Below, piece by piece: positions 26,733-35,460 of a DNA stretch of 49,866 nucleotides; positions within the stretch are counted from its first letter, which is position 1, and each line of letters starts with the position of its first letter. The stretch covers positions 1 through 49,866 of the forward strand of contig CANNIA010000002.1 in assembly GCA_947504705.1 (NCBI GenBank), read 5' to 3'. The notes under the pieces were generated by a model. The model was given only the letters and a program-made list of their open reading frames with translations. It was not told where the DNA came from and did not search any database. The DNA comes from Paracoccaceae bacterium. Lineage in GTDB: Bacteria > Pseudomonadota > Alphaproteobacteria > Rhodobacterales > Rhodobacteraceae. A program made the translations under genes and the position numbers.

Positions 26733-26827
26733 CGCGTGCTATGAAAACCCAGATTACCGCAGCGTTCCCATGGCGTTATCTTTCGAACGCCGCTGCGATG
26801 CACCCCCTAAATAACTTGCACCCAATC

Positions 26828-27247
26828 TTACGGAACCGGCGATGCGTTGACCTCAACCGCCCAGCTGCCGATGGTCCCGGTATTGCAGCCGCCGACATAG
26901 CCGATGGCGCCGATTTCAATACTGACCTCTCCGGGACCGAAGCCCGTGCCGATCTCGATGTTCTGGGTTTCGCCCGGGGCTTGCCGGGTGGTGAAGCCGA
27001 CGGCGTTGGGATTGCCGGGCCGGTAAAGAATGTAAGACACATCCGAGCAATGCGATGCGGGCGCGGTCAGGGACAGGAAGAACTGCACTTCCGGCCCGTC
27101 TGACTGGAAAATGAGGGTGCCGCGGGCATCGCAGATGGTCGTGTCCGAAATATAGGGCGATGAACTGGCGCAGGTGACCTCGATACGCTCGGCAAGGGCG
27201 GGGCTGGCAAAAAGGGTGAGTGTTGCGACAACGGAAAGTCTGAACAT
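26828..27247 (-). CDS. Secreted four-cysteine protein, paralogue of its neighbour
   Basis: A 139-residue exported protein of unknown function. The signal peptide is MFRLSVVATLTLFASPALA, cut after ALA. Four cysteines (in VTCASSS, TICDARG, SHCSDVSY, VGGCNTG) could form two disulfides. It shares PASHCSDVSYILYRPG and AIGYVGGCNTGTIGSW with the next gene, which has THCSEISYVINRFPG and AIGHVGGCNEGVLGSW, so the pair arose by duplication. It lies 58 bp downstream of that gene on the same strand. Confidence 0.75.
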   Translation of the reverse strand: MFRLSVVATLTLFASPALAERIEVTCASSSPYISDTTICDARGTLIFQSDGPEVQFFLSLTAPASHCSDVSYILYRPGNPNAVGFTTRQAPGETQNIEIGTGFGPGEVSIEIGAIGYVGGCNTGTIGSWAVEVNASPVP

Positions 27248-27305
27248 GATGACCTCGATCTGGGTGTGATTGCGTTTGACTTGGACCCCGTTCGGAACGG
27301 GTGCT

Positions 27306-27737
27306 TCACGGCAGCGGGTAAATTTCAGTCAGTGCGCCCCAAGAGCCAAGAACACCCTCGTTGCAGCCACCGACATGGCCGATGGCGCTGACGGTGATGA
27401 AGGTGCCTTCCTCGGCCCAGCCATCGCCAAGTTCCACAATCTTCTCATCGCCGGGGCCAAGCCGCTCCAGCACCGCGATCGGATCGCTGCCGCCGGGGAA
27501 GCGGTTGATGACATAGCTGATCTCGGAGCAATGCGTGGTCGGCGCGGCAAGCCGCAGCAGCATCTTTTGCTCAAGGTTCGGGGCTGACACTGCAAGCATC
27601 TTGCCTTCGTCACAGAACATCGCCCCATCCCCAGCAGGGCTGTTCGAGGCACATTCGACGGTCCAGCTTTCTGGGTCGGCCATGACGGGGCTTGCCAGCA
27701 GGGCAAGGGAAGAACAAAGAATAGCGGTGCGAAGCAT
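27306..27737 (-). CDS. Secreted four-cysteine protein, tandem paralogue
   Basis: A 143-residue exported protein. The signal peptide (about residues 1-20, ending SPVMA) is followed by a mature part with four cysteines at the same places as in the downstream copy (VECASNS, MFCDEG, THCSEIS, VGGCNEG). I know no named family. The pattern suggests a small beta-rich periplasmic or surface protein. It is the upstream member of a two-gene tandem, expressed towards the smaller coordinates. Confidence 0.75.
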   Translation of the reverse strand: MLRTAILCSSLALLASPVMADPESWTVECASNSPAGDGAMFCDEGKMLAVSAPNLEQKMLLRLAAPTTHCSEISYVINRFPGGSDPIAVLERLGPGDEKIVELGDGWAEEGTFITVSAIGHVGGCNEGVLGSWGALTEIYPLP

Positions 27738-27958
27738 CGTAATCTCCTCGGTCAGCGGTTCATGACAAATCCTGTCATCATGCGGCCAACCCTACACCGG
27801 TTCCGCAATGCCGCAACGGCTGGAAAACCCTATTCGCGACCCATGCGCAGTAATGAATACCGGACCCGTCACAGTCGCTTGGGCCAATGAAAGCAGCCCC
27901 GCCGATCATGAGCGGGGCCGAAAGGGGTGGGCGGTCTGGGGCAGGGCCGCCCTCCGCC

Positions 27959-30052
27959 TTAGTTCTCCGACAGGCTTTGCGCCAACCGCATCAGGTTGAC
28001 CGCCTCGATCCGATAGCCGAACGGGTCATCCCCCCGGTTGGCCAACGCGAGTTCGATTGCCTCATCCCAGCCCCAGTCGCCGGTATAGACCGAGCCTTGC
28101 AGAAGCTGGCCAAAGCCCGCAATCGCAGCGGCGAACCGGGTTTCCGCGCTGGCTTCTTCGTGCCCGGTGATCGGCGATTCGACCAGGGTCGAAGTATCCT
28201 CTCCCGGTGCCTTCCAGCGCAGCCGCAGGAAGCCCAACTCGCCGAGCGGGTCACCCTCAGAGGCCGCACCATAACGCAGCGCGTCGTTTAGAAGCGCATC
28301 AGACCCCGGAGCCGTCACCTCATAAATCGCCGTCACCTGCGTCCCCGCACCGACTTCACCGGCATCCACCTTGTCGTTGTTGAAATCCTCCCGCCGCAAG
28401 GCACGGGTCTCGTACCCGATCAGCCGGTATTCGGCGACGGTGGCGGGGTTCCATTCGACCTGGATCTTCACGTCGTCAGCAATCGGGAACAAAGCGCCAG
28501 TCAGTTGATCTACCAGCACTTTCCGCGCCTCGGACAGGGTGTCGATATAGACCGCTGTCCCGTTCCCGTTCTGCGCCAAGGACTGCATCACCGCGTCGTC
28601 CAGATTGCCGCGCCCAAAGCCCAGCACTGACAGATAGGTCCCCGTCTCACGCTTCTTCGCCACATAGGCTTCCAGACCCTCGGGGTCGGACACCCCAACG
28701 TTGAAATCGCCATCCGTCGCCAGCAGGATGCGGGTCACTTCCCCGTCCGCCTTCATGCCATCGGCGACCTGATAGGCCAGTTCCAGCCCCTCGGCCCCGG
28801 CAGTGGAGCCGCCCGCCGCCAGATTGTCCAGCGAGGCCAGTATGTTGGCGCGGTCGGCAGCGGCGGTCGGCGGCAGCACCAGACCCGCTGATCCGGCATA
28901 GGTGACAATGGCAACCTGATCCTCGGGCCGCAGTTCGGACAGCATCAGCGACAGCGATTGCTTCAGCAGCGGCAGCTTGTTGGCATCCTCCATCGAGCCG
29001 GAGGTGTCGATCAGGAACACCAGGTTCAGCGCCGGGCGAACCTCGACTTCTGGCAAGGCCCCCTGAATGCCAATGGTCACCAACCGCGTGCCAGGGTTCC
29101 AGGGCGTGGGCATCACCGAGATGGTCGAAGCAAAGGCCGCGTCAACTTCCGGTGCGGCATAGGCATAGGGGAAATAGTTCACCATCTCCTCGATCCGCAC
29201 CTGATCAGGGGTCGGCAAATACCCCCCCATCAGCGAAGACCGAACCACCGCATAAGATGCGGTATCGACATCGATCGAGAAGGTGGACACCGGCTCTTCC
29301 GCCGTCACCTTCACCGGGTTCGGGGCTTCGTTCGCATATTCTTCCGTGTTTTCAATCGGCTGGGAAACGGCCGGATCCGGCATCGGCGCAGCGGTCCCGG
29401 TGGCAGCGACCGTGGCAAGACCGCCTACCAGACTGTCAGCCTCGGTCTTCATCTCCATCACCGGCGCATCGGCGACAAGCCCATCCACCGGCGCGGCAAG
29501 CATGACGTCGACCGCAGGCGCGGCCTCGGCCACCACAGCATCCGCAGATTCGGCTGCCAGCCGACCAGCTTCGGCATCGTCCTTCGCGGGTTCTTCGACC
29601 GTGGCAACCACCGTCGGCGCAGGCGAGGCATCGGGTTGGGCCTCCTTGGCGATCTCATCTTCGACCACCGGCGTCGTCGCCCCGGCGTCCTGACCGGACT
29701 TGGGCGCTTCAGTTGCGGGTTTCTCGGTCACCCCGGTTTCCGGGATTCCGCCCGGCTCTTTGGCAACCGGCAGGATCAGCGTAACGCCAACCAGAAGGGC
29801 GGCAACCGAGGTGGTGGCAGCAAGGGCGGGGCGGGAAGTCAGGAACTTGAACATGCGAAGTACTCCGTTCAGAGGGGCCGCCTCATTGGGGCGGTCCTCA
29901 TTGGAACGGACTGGATCGGTCAATCCTTGGTTCTGGCCTTGGAGCGCGTCGAAATTTTTCATCGCCAGCGCCGTGGCGCGTGCCTTGGCACCGGCGTCAG
30001 GCGAAGGGGCTGCCTTCAGCGCGGCGCGAAGATCGTCGAGATCATCGGTCAT
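27959..30052 (-). CDS. VWA-domain protein with anti-sigma-like N-terminus (YfbK-like)
   Basis: A 697-residue membrane-anchored protein. Residues 1-40 (DDLDDLRAALKAAPSPDAGAKA) are cytoplasmic and resemble the start of anti-sigma factors encoded beside ECF sigma genes. A transmembrane segment (about residues 75-96) leads into a long Ala/Pro/Glu-rich periplasmic linker. A YfbK-like domain and a von Willebrand A domain follow, with MIDAS residues DTSGS at about 350 and later LLATDGDFNVG. The gene overlaps the sigma gene by ATGA. The layout suggests that ligand binding by the VWA domain controls release of the sigma factor; this is inference. Confidence 0.8.
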   Translation of the reverse strand: MTDDLDDLRAALKAAPSPDAGAKARATALAMKNFDALQGQNQGLTDPVRSNEDRPNEAAPLNGVLRMFKFLTSRPALAATTSVAALLVGVTLILPVAKEPGGIPETGVTEKPATEAPKSGQDAGATTPVVEDEIAKEAQPDASPAPTVVATVEEPAKDDAEAGRLAAESADAVVAEAAPAVDVMLAAPVDGLVADAPVMEMKTEADSLVGGLATVAATGTAAPMPDPAVSQPIENTEEYANEAPNPVKVTAEEPVSTFSIDVDTASYAVVRSSLMGGYLPTPDQVRIEEMVNYFPYAYAAPEVDAAFASTISVMPTPWNPGTRLVTIGIQGALPEVEVRPALNLVFLIDTSGSMEDANKLPLLKQSLSLMLSELRPEDQVAIVTYAGSAGLVLPPTAAADRANILASLDNLAAGGSTAGAEGLELAYQVADGMKADGEVTRILLATDGDFNVGVSDPEGLEAYVAKKRETGTYLSVLGFGRGNLDDAVMQSLAQNGNGTAVYIDTLSEARKVLVDQLTGALFPIADDVKIQVEWNPATVAEYRLIGYETRALRREDFNNDKVDAGEVGAGTQVTAIYEVTAPGSDALLNDALRYGAASEGDPLGELGFLRLRWKAPGEDTSTLVESPITGHEEASAETRFAAAIAGFGQLLQGSVYTGDWGWDEAIELALANRGDDPFGYRIEAVNLMRLAQSLSEN

Positions 30053-30585
30053 TTCGCGTCCTCCCGTGCCATGGCCCGCAGGCGTTTCTTCACGTCACTC
30101 ATCCGCCAAGCAATGGTGCCTTCGCTGACGCCAAGGACAAGTCCCGCCTCGGCCTGGGTCATTTCCTCGCCCAGAACCAGCGCCACCGTATCGCGCAGTT
30201 CCGGCGAAAGCTGGGTCATCGCCTGCGCCAACCAGTCCCGCGCTTCGGCCTCGACCGCGATTTCATCCTGCCGGGCCAGTTCCCAATCGCCCCAGCCCTG
30301 CGAGGCGCGGGCCCGGGTTTGCTGGCGGCGGCGCAGGTCATGGGCGGCATTCACCACCACGCGGTAAAGCCAGGTGGTAAACCGCGCCTCGCCCCGCCAG
30401 TTTCGCAGCTTGGCGGGCAAAGCCGCACAGATGTCTTGCGCCAGATCCTCGGCCTCGGCCTTGACGCCGGTCAGCCGCCAGGCCAGCCCGTGAATGCGGT
30501 CATAATGCCGCCCGACCAGCGTGGCAAAGGCCGCGCGGTCACCAGTGGCCGCGGCAGTCGCAAGCATTTCGTCGGGCGTGTCCAT
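30049..30585 (-). CDS. ECF-type RNA polymerase sigma factor
   Basis: A 178-residue sigma-70-family factor. Region 2 is seen as FATLVGRHYDRIHGLAWRLTG, EDLAQDICAAL and FTTWLYRVVVNAAHDLRRR. Region 4 is LRDTVALVLGEEMTQAEAGLVLGVSEGTIAWRMSDVKKRL. The ATG at 30585 (MDTPDEMLATAA) is chosen because region 2 starts soon after; the frame is open to 30651. No strong ribosome site is visible at either. The 4-nt overlap with the VWA gene marks that protein as its likely partner. Confidence 0.88.
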   Translation of the reverse strand: MDTPDEMLATAAATGDRAAFATLVGRHYDRIHGLAWRLTGVKAEAEDLAQDICAALPAKLRNWRGEARFTTWLYRVVVNAAHDLRRRQQTRARASQGWGDWELARQDEIAVEAEARDWLAQAMTQLSPELRDTVALVLGEEMTQAEAGLVLGVSEGTIAWRMSDVKKRLRAMAREDAK

Positions 30586-30648
30586 CAGCATCACACTATG
30601 TTGGACGCCGGGGCCGGGGCAATCCTTGGCCGCAGGCAATGAAATCTG

Positions 30649-30690
30649 CAAAAGAAAAACCCCGATCCGGTGGGGAATTCCGGATCGGGG
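30649..30690 (-). terminator. Intrinsic terminator of the PGBD-like gene
   Basis: Arms CCCCGATCCGG (30660-30670) and CCGGATCGGGG (30680-30690) form an 11-bp stem with a 9-nt loop. On the minus strand the stem is followed by GTTTTTCTTTT. It ends transcription of the gene at 30713-31183 before the sigma gene. Confidence 0.88.
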
Positions 30691-30712
30691 TATGACAGCC
30701 TAAGACCGAGGA

Positions 30713-31183
30713 TCAGTAGATCATGCCGTCATACAGCGCGAAGGCCCCCGCGGTGGACTTCAGATTGTTCGAAGCGCCTTCGTCGGCGGCAAAGGCCACC
30801 ACGGCGTTATAAGTGCCACGGCCGAAGGTTCCATCAACCGAACCGTAGTAATAGCCCCAGGCCTTCAGGTTGCGCTGGATCGCCCGACGCTCGGCCACGG
30901 TATAGCTGTTGAAAGCGCGGGCAGCAGGGGTCGAGCTGAGCGTGGTATAGACCGGCGGAGGGGGCGCGACATAGACCGGAGCGGGCGCAGGCGCCGGGGT
31001 CACCGTCGTCGTCTTCTTCCTGGTGATCAGGCTGTCAACGACGATGGTGGCGACAACACCGGCAAGGAAGCCCTGCTCTTTGTCGCCCCAGGCTTTCGCG
31101 GGGGCAGCGGGCAAAGCGGTGATCGAAATGGCGGCCAAGGCGGCGATCAGCGACCGTTTGGTGGCGATGACAGGGAGCAGCAT
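30713..31183 (-). CDS. Exported protein with peptidoglycan-binding-like domain
   Basis: A 156-residue protein. The signal peptide (about residues 8-31, ending PAKAW) is followed by a hydrophobic GFLAGVVATIVVDSLI stretch and a Pro/Ala/Val-rich linker. A C-terminal PG_binding_1-like motif reads RRAIQRNLKAWGYYYGSVDGTFGRGTYNAVVAFA. The repeat typically binds cell wall or helps secreted enzymes. Followed by a clear terminator. Function otherwise unknown. Confidence 0.75.
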   Translation of the reverse strand: MLLPVIATKRSLIAALAAISITALPAAPAKAWGDKEQGFLAGVVATIVVDSLITRKKTTTVTPAPAPAPVYVAPPPPVYTTLSSTPAARAFNSYTVAERRAIQRNLKAWGYYYGSVDGTFGRGTYNAVVAFAADEGASNNLKSTAGAFALYDGMIY

Positions 31184-31341
31184 GTCGTTTCCTCTCGTGG
31201 TTTCACCCGGTGCACCGTTGTGTGCTGTGGGTCGATGCCAATGGTTTTGGGCATTCCGGCCACGCTAAGCAAAATCAACGCCACGATAGGGGGCGACGGG
31301 GGATTGTTATCGGATAACGCGCTTTTAATCAGTAGCTTGCG

Positions 31342-32466
31342 CTAAGGCTTCGCCTGCGCAAGATAGCCAGACAACCGGGCCAGCCCCTCTTCCGTTCGCG
31401 CCTCGGGCCCGCCGCCCACTCCCAAGCGGATGTGATTTGGCAGCCCATAGGCCGATCCAGGCAACAAAAATGTGCGCCAGGGCGGGGCCAGAAGGGCGCG
31501 AGAGAGCGATTCGCCATCAATCCCTTCCAGCCGGGCCAGACCGATCAACCCGGCCTCGGGCCGGTGCCAGGACAGGCGCTGCTCGGCAGTGACGAACTGG
31601 TCAAGCCGGGCAAGCGCCTCCTGTGCCTCCCCCCGCGCGAGGGTCAGGGCAGCGGCAAGCCGGTCGGGGCGCAGCGCGATCTCGGCGATGTGTTCGCCCA
31701 AGGTGTTCATGATCTCGGATGAATTTTCGCGCAGGATCATCGCATCGCGGATGACTTGCGGCGACTGACAGATCATCCACCCCGTGCGCAACCCTTGCAA
31801 CCCAAGCGCCTTCGACACTGACCCCGTGGTGATGCCAAAGGGCGTCATGCCCGCAATGGACGGCGGGCGCGACCCCACCCACTCCAGCCCCGCATAAACC
31901 TCGTCCACGACCAGCCAGATGCCGTGCCGATCCGCCAGCGCCGCCAGCGCGCGCAGGTCGGGCTCCAGGATCAGGCGGCCGGTGGGGTTGTTAGGGTTGG
32001 TCAGAAAGATCATCCGGGTGCGGGGGGTGATCGCCTTTGCCACCGCTGAGGGGTCAAGGTGCCAGCCACTGGCTTCGTCGCGTGGCACTTCGACCAGCGT
32101 GGCACCAATGGCTTTGGCCATGACCGCAGCTTGCGGCCAGCCCGGCGCTTCGATGATGACCTCATCGCCTGCGGTCAGCAGCTGACGAAAGAGCAGATAG
32201 TTGGCCTCGGCAGCGCCAGCGGTGATCAGGACCGTTTCGGGCGACAGGTGGGAGAGATTGGCTTGATCAAGGACCCGTAAGCGCAGGGCGGGCAGACCAA
32301 GGAAGCTTTGCCCGTTCCAGTCAAGCGAAAGCTCGGGGTCGAGATCGGCCAGAAAGTCCTTAAGCCGAGGGGACCGGGCAAGAGAGAAGCCAATGAAACA
32401 TTCCGGCGGCTCGGCGGCTGTGGTTTCCAGAAGGTAATCGAACAGCTTGTGGATGGTAACTTTCAC
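31342..32466 (-). CDS. PLP-dependent aminotransferase, class I/II
   Basis: A 374-residue aminotransferase of the aspartate-aminotransferase fold. Signatures: VLITAGAAEANYLLFRQLL (PLP phosphate), FLTNPNNPTGRLI, LVVDEVYAGLEW and the PLP lysine in TGSVSKALGLQGLRTGW; the final Arg is in HIRLGVG. The GTG at 32466 (VKVTIHKLFD) is preferred, because the ATG 21 bases earlier would place the GGGAGGA ribosome site inside the coding region. The upstream SDR gene ends 73 bp before, so the two may be an operon. Substrate unknown. Confidence 0.85.
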   Translation of the reverse strand: MKVTIHKLFDYLLETTAAEPPECFIGFSLARSPRLKDFLADLDPELSLDWNGQSFLGLPALRLRVLDQANLSHLSPETVLITAGAAEANYLLFRQLLTAGDEVIIEAPGWPQAAVMAKAIGATLVEVPRDEASGWHLDPSAVAKAITPRTRMIFLTNPNNPTGRLILEPDLRALAALADRHGIWLVVDEVYAGLEWVGSRPPSIAGMTPFGITTGSVSKALGLQGLRTGWMICQSPQVIRDAMILRENSSEIMNTLGEHIAEIALRPDRLAAALTLARGEAQEALARLDQFVTAEQRLSWHRPEAGLIGLARLEGIDGESLSRALLAPPWRTFLLPGSAYGLPNHIRLGVGGGPEARTEEGLARLSGYLAQAKP

Positions 32467-32539
32467 ACCGCTTCCTCCCAAACCCAAGAAATTTAAGGAA
32501 AACTCTTGTCAGATTCCTTCCTTAGAGAATCTGGCCGCT

Positions 32540-33271
32540 TCATCGCACGTCGCGCCCCTGGTTCAGGATGATGATATTGCCCGAGGACACATCCCCTGCG
32601 GGCGAGATCAGAAAGCCGACCCAGGCCGCAATCTCGTCGGGTTGCATCGCGTGGCCATGCGGCATCGCGCTGATGGCACGCGCGAGCACATCTTCGGTCA
32701 ACACGTTGAAAAGCGGAGTCTCGGTCATAGCGGGTGCAATCGAGTTCACAGCAATCTTGTCGCGCGCATACCGGCGGGCAAGGTCCTTGGTCAGCGTGTC
32801 CATCGCCGCCTTTGACGCCCGGTAATGCGGCGGGTCGAAGACATCGAAGTTATAAGCGCCGTTCGACGAGATGTTGACGATCTTCCTGACCCCCGGCCGC
32901 CTCTGCATCGCCTTGACCGCCTGCTGGCAGCAGTGAAAGGCGGAATGGAAGTTGATCTCCATCTGCCGGGTCAGTTCCTGCGCCGGGATCTCGGGGAAAT
33001 CCGACATGAAGCAGGTCCCGGCATTGTTGACCAAGGCATCCACCCCGCCAAAGCGGGCAGTTACCCGGTCGAACAAATCAGCCACCGCCTCGGCATCGGT
33101 CAGGTCGACCGCCTCGGGCGTGAACCCGTCGCGGTCGGCCGCCATCATCAGAAGCGCCGGACCGTCGATGTCGACGCCCACGACCTGCAACCCATCCTCC
33201 AACAGCCGGTCACTGATCGCCCGGCCCATCCCGCCGGCCGCTCCGGTCACTACCGCTACGCGCCTGCTCAT
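32540..33271 (-). CDS. Short-chain dehydrogenase/reductase (SDR)
   Basis: A 243-residue NAD(P)-dependent oxidoreductase. The cofactor loop is TGAAGGMGRAI, followed by NNAGTCF. The catalytic Ser lies in NISSNGAYNF and Tyr-x3-Lys in HYRASKAAMDTL. ASP-rich VGVDIDGP after the first strand favours NAD over NADP. Classical SDR length. It starts 120 bp from the divergent CDGSH gene and may share transcription with the aminotransferase gene downstream. Substrate cannot be told from sequence. Confidence 0.88.
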   Translation of the reverse strand: MSRRVAVVTGAAGGMGRAISDRLLEDGLQVVGVDIDGPALLMMAADRDGFTPEAVDLTDAEAVADLFDRVTARFGGVDALVNNAGTCFMSDFPEIPAQELTRQMEINFHSAFHCCQQAVKAMQRRPGVRKIVNISSNGAYNFDVFDPPHYRASKAAMDTLTKDLARRYARDKIAVNSIAPAMTETPLFNVLTEDVLARAISAMPHGHAMQPDEIAAWVGFLISPAGDVSSGNIIILNQGRDVR

Positions 33272-33391
33272 CCGACCCTCCCCCTGTGCACAAAAGCCGT
33301 GCCGACTGTGCAGTCCTGTCCCTATGCCCAGATGAGGGTTTCGCTACTCTATGGTCAAGGGCAATGCGCCCCGGACCAGTGGGAGGACGAG

Positions 33392-34033
33392 ATGGCGGAA
33401 GAAATCGTGCGAGGGCTAGAGGTGACGGTGACATTTGACGCCAGCCGCTGCATCCATTCGCGCGGCTGTGTTTTGGGCTATCCCACTGTCTATGTGCCCA
33501 ATGTGCAGGGCGAATGGATCCACCCGGATGCCGCCAGCGCGGCCGAGGTGATGCATACCGCGCTGAACTGCCCCTCGGGAGCGATCCGGGTGTCGCGGAA
33601 CGATGGCAGTGCCACGTCCGACAGCCCGCCGGTGGTCAACACGGTTCGGGTCCGGGAAAACGGGCCCTTGGCCATCGAGGCCGAGCTTTCGATCAATGGT
33701 GTGCCGCAAGCCAGCCCGCGCGCCACGCTGTGCCGATGCGGCCAGTCGAAGAACAAGCCCTTCTGCGACGGCGCCCATGCCGGGGCAGGCTTTGAGGCGA
33801 GCGGGGAGCCTGCCGCCAAGGAGTTCGCGCCGCTGGAGCTGCGCAAGGGTCCGGTGGACGTGCAGCCCTTGCCCGACGGCCCGTTGAAGGTAAGCGGCAA
33901 TATGGAAGTGGTCAGCGGCACGGGGCGCACGGTGAACAAGGCCACGACCTTGTTCCTGTGCCGCTGCGGACAGTCCAAGAACAAACCCTATTGCGACAGC
34001 AGCCATAAGGCGGCGGGGTTCAAGGCCGAATGA
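33392..34033 (+). CDS. Iron-sulfur protein with two CDGSH domains and a divergent Fer4 domain
   Basis: A 213-residue protein. The N-terminal Fer4_19-type region has cysteines in RCIHSRGCV and LNCPSGAI. Two CDGSH (mitoNEET-like) sites follow: CRCGQSKNKPFCDGAH and CRCGQSKNKPYCDSSH, the second with Ser instead of Gly after CD. Each should bind a 2Fe-2S cluster through three Cys and one His. The start has a strong ribosome site (GGGAGGACGAG). Such proteins transfer electrons or clusters. The neighbouring SDR and cupin do not pin down a pathway. Confidence 0.9.
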   Translation: MAEEIVRGLEVTVTFDASRCIHSRGCVLGYPTVYVPNVQGEWIHPDAASAAEVMHTALNCPSGAIRVSRNDGSATSDSPPVVNTVRVRENGPLAIEAELSINGVPQASPRATLCRCGQSKNKPFCDGAHAGAGFEASGEPAAKEFAPLELRKGPVDVQPLPDGPLKVSGNMEVVSGTGRTVNKATTLFLCRCGQSKNKPYCDSSHKAAGFKAE

Positions 34034-34093
34034 CCCGCCGCGCCCCCCGTTAGCGGGGCCGGGGCAAAAAATGACGGGAGGCCGAAAACGGCC

Positions 34094-34447
34094 TCAGTTC
34101 ACGACGAAGTCGAAGTGCTTGCGCACGTCTTCCTCGATCTTCCAGGTGCCCTTGAAGTCCTTCTCGACCACGAAGGCATCGCCAGCCTGCACGGTAACCG
34201 GGGTGCCACCATCGGGGGTGATCACGATCCGGCCCTTGATCAGGACGACATACTCATAAGCGGTATAGGTCGCGTGATAGCTGCCCTTGGTGCACTCCCA
34301 GATGCCCGAGACCATCTCGCCATCTTTGGAACTGTGCAGGACCCAGGTCTTCATCGAAGGCTTGCCTTCGGTCACAACCCAGCCGTCCAGATCGCCGGTG
34401 GAAGGGTCATGGCCATCGGTTGACGGAAGCTTGGTGATGGATTGCAT
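34094..34447 (-). CDS. Small cupin-domain protein (DUF861/EutQ-like)
   Basis: A 117-residue single cupin barrel. It has SGIWECTKGSYHATYTAYEYVVLIKGRIVITPDGG and VTVQAGDAFVVEKDFKGTWKIEE. The first cupin histidine pair is incomplete, so it may bind a small molecule without metal. Its 3' end faces the CDGSH gene. It lies 97 bp downstream of the glutathione transferase gene on the same strand. Role unknown. Confidence 0.8.
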   Translation of the reverse strand: MQSITKLPSTDGHDPSTGDLDGWVVTEGKPSMKTWVLHSSKDGEMVSGIWECTKGSYHATYTAYEYVVLIKGRIVITPDGGTPVTVQAGDAFVVEKDFKGTWKIEEDVRKHFDFVVN

Positions 34448-34544
34448 GGAAATATCCTTTCGCAGGGTTCAATCGCAAGGATCGGGCATTGGCACGGCGC
34501 TGTCAGGCCTGCCCGCGACCGGGGCAAGCCTGATCCCGACCCGA

Positions 34545-35393
34545 TCAGCCGGGAAGCCGGTCGAAATCGGCGGCGGAGTGGCGTTCGGGCAGTTGATCGC
34601 CCGGCTCGCCCCAGTTGCGGTTGACCTTGCGCCCCCGGATCACCGCAGGGCGGGCGTCGATGCGTTTTGCCCAGGCCATCACGTTGCGATAGCTTTCAGC
34701 ATCCAGAAACTCGGCCGCGCCGTAGGACCGGCCCAGCACGACCGCGCCATACCAGGACCAGATCGCGATGTCGGCCAGCGAATATTCACCCCCGGCCATC
34801 CAGTCCTTGTCGGCAAGGTGGCGGTCCAGCACGTCAAGCTGGCGCTTCACTTCCATCGCAAAGCGGTTGATCGCATATTCGATCTTGACCGGAGCATATT
34901 TGTAGAAATGCCCGAAGCCGCCACCCAGATAGGGGGCGCTGCCCATCTGCCAGAAAAGCCAGCTGAGCATTTCCGTCCGGCCAGAGGGGTCTTGCGGAAT
35001 GAAAGCCCCGCCAAATTTTTCGGCCAGATACAACAGGATCGATCCGCTTTCGAACGCCCGCTGTGGAGGGGTCTGCGAATGGTCCATCAACGCGGGGATC
35101 TTGGAATTCGGGTTCACCTCGACAAAGCCCGAGCCGAACTGGTCGCCATCGCCGATTTCGATCAGCCAGGCGTCGTAATCGGCGGGGTGACCGGCGGCCA
35201 GCAATTCCTCCAGCAGAATGGTCACCTTGATGCCGTTCGGCGTCGCCAGCGAATAAAGCTGCAGGGGATGCTGACCGACAGGAAGCACCTTGTCATGCGT
35301 CGGCCCGGCAATCGGCCGGTTGATCGAGGCGAAAGTGCCGCCCGAGGGCTTTTCCCAGGTCCAGACTTTCGGGGGGGTGTAATCCTCGGCCAT
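34545..35393 (-). CDS. yghU: Glutathione S-transferase, YghU-type disulfide-bond oxidoreductase
   Basis: A 282-residue GST of the YghU/Nu class, which reduces disulfides with two bound glutathiones. Seen: the N-terminal extension (TPPKVWTWEKPSGGTFASIN), the thioredoxin-like domain with YSLATPNGIKVTILLEEL, the conserved NPNSKIPAL and ESGSILLYLAEK, then the helical C-domain (GGEYSLADIAIWSW). The Thr-Pro-Asn site is the usual YghU active site and no cysteine is needed. The start at 35393 (MAEDYTPPK) fits the family better than 35408. Confidence 0.9.
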   Translation of the reverse strand: MAEDYTPPKVWTWEKPSGGTFASINRPIAGPTHDKVLPVGQHPLQLYSLATPNGIKVTILLEELLAAGHPADYDAWLIEIGDGDQFGSGFVEVNPNSKIPALMDHSQTPPQRAFESGSILLYLAEKFGGAFIPQDPSGRTEMLSWLFWQMGSAPYLGGGFGHFYKYAPVKIEYAINRFAMEVKRQLDVLDRHLADKDWMAGGEYSLADIAIWSWYGAVVLGRSYGAAEFLDAESYRNVMAWAKRIDARPAVIRGRKVNRNWGEPGDQLPERHSAADFDRLPG

Positions 35394-35460
35394 GGCGCGT
35401 CCTTTCAATGGAACAGGGCGGCAGAGTGCCGCCCCATCCAGTTACTTAATGTAACGCAAA

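Noticed and set aside
28958-30367. 469-residue plus-strand frame over the VWA and sigma genes
   Set aside because: Arg/His/Gly-rich antisense shadow; both minus-strand products have clear domains.
34035-34080. Terminator between the CDGSH and cupin genes
   Set aside because: Short GC stretches followed by AAAAAA are present, but the stem is weak and no T run suits the plus-strand gene; support is too thin.
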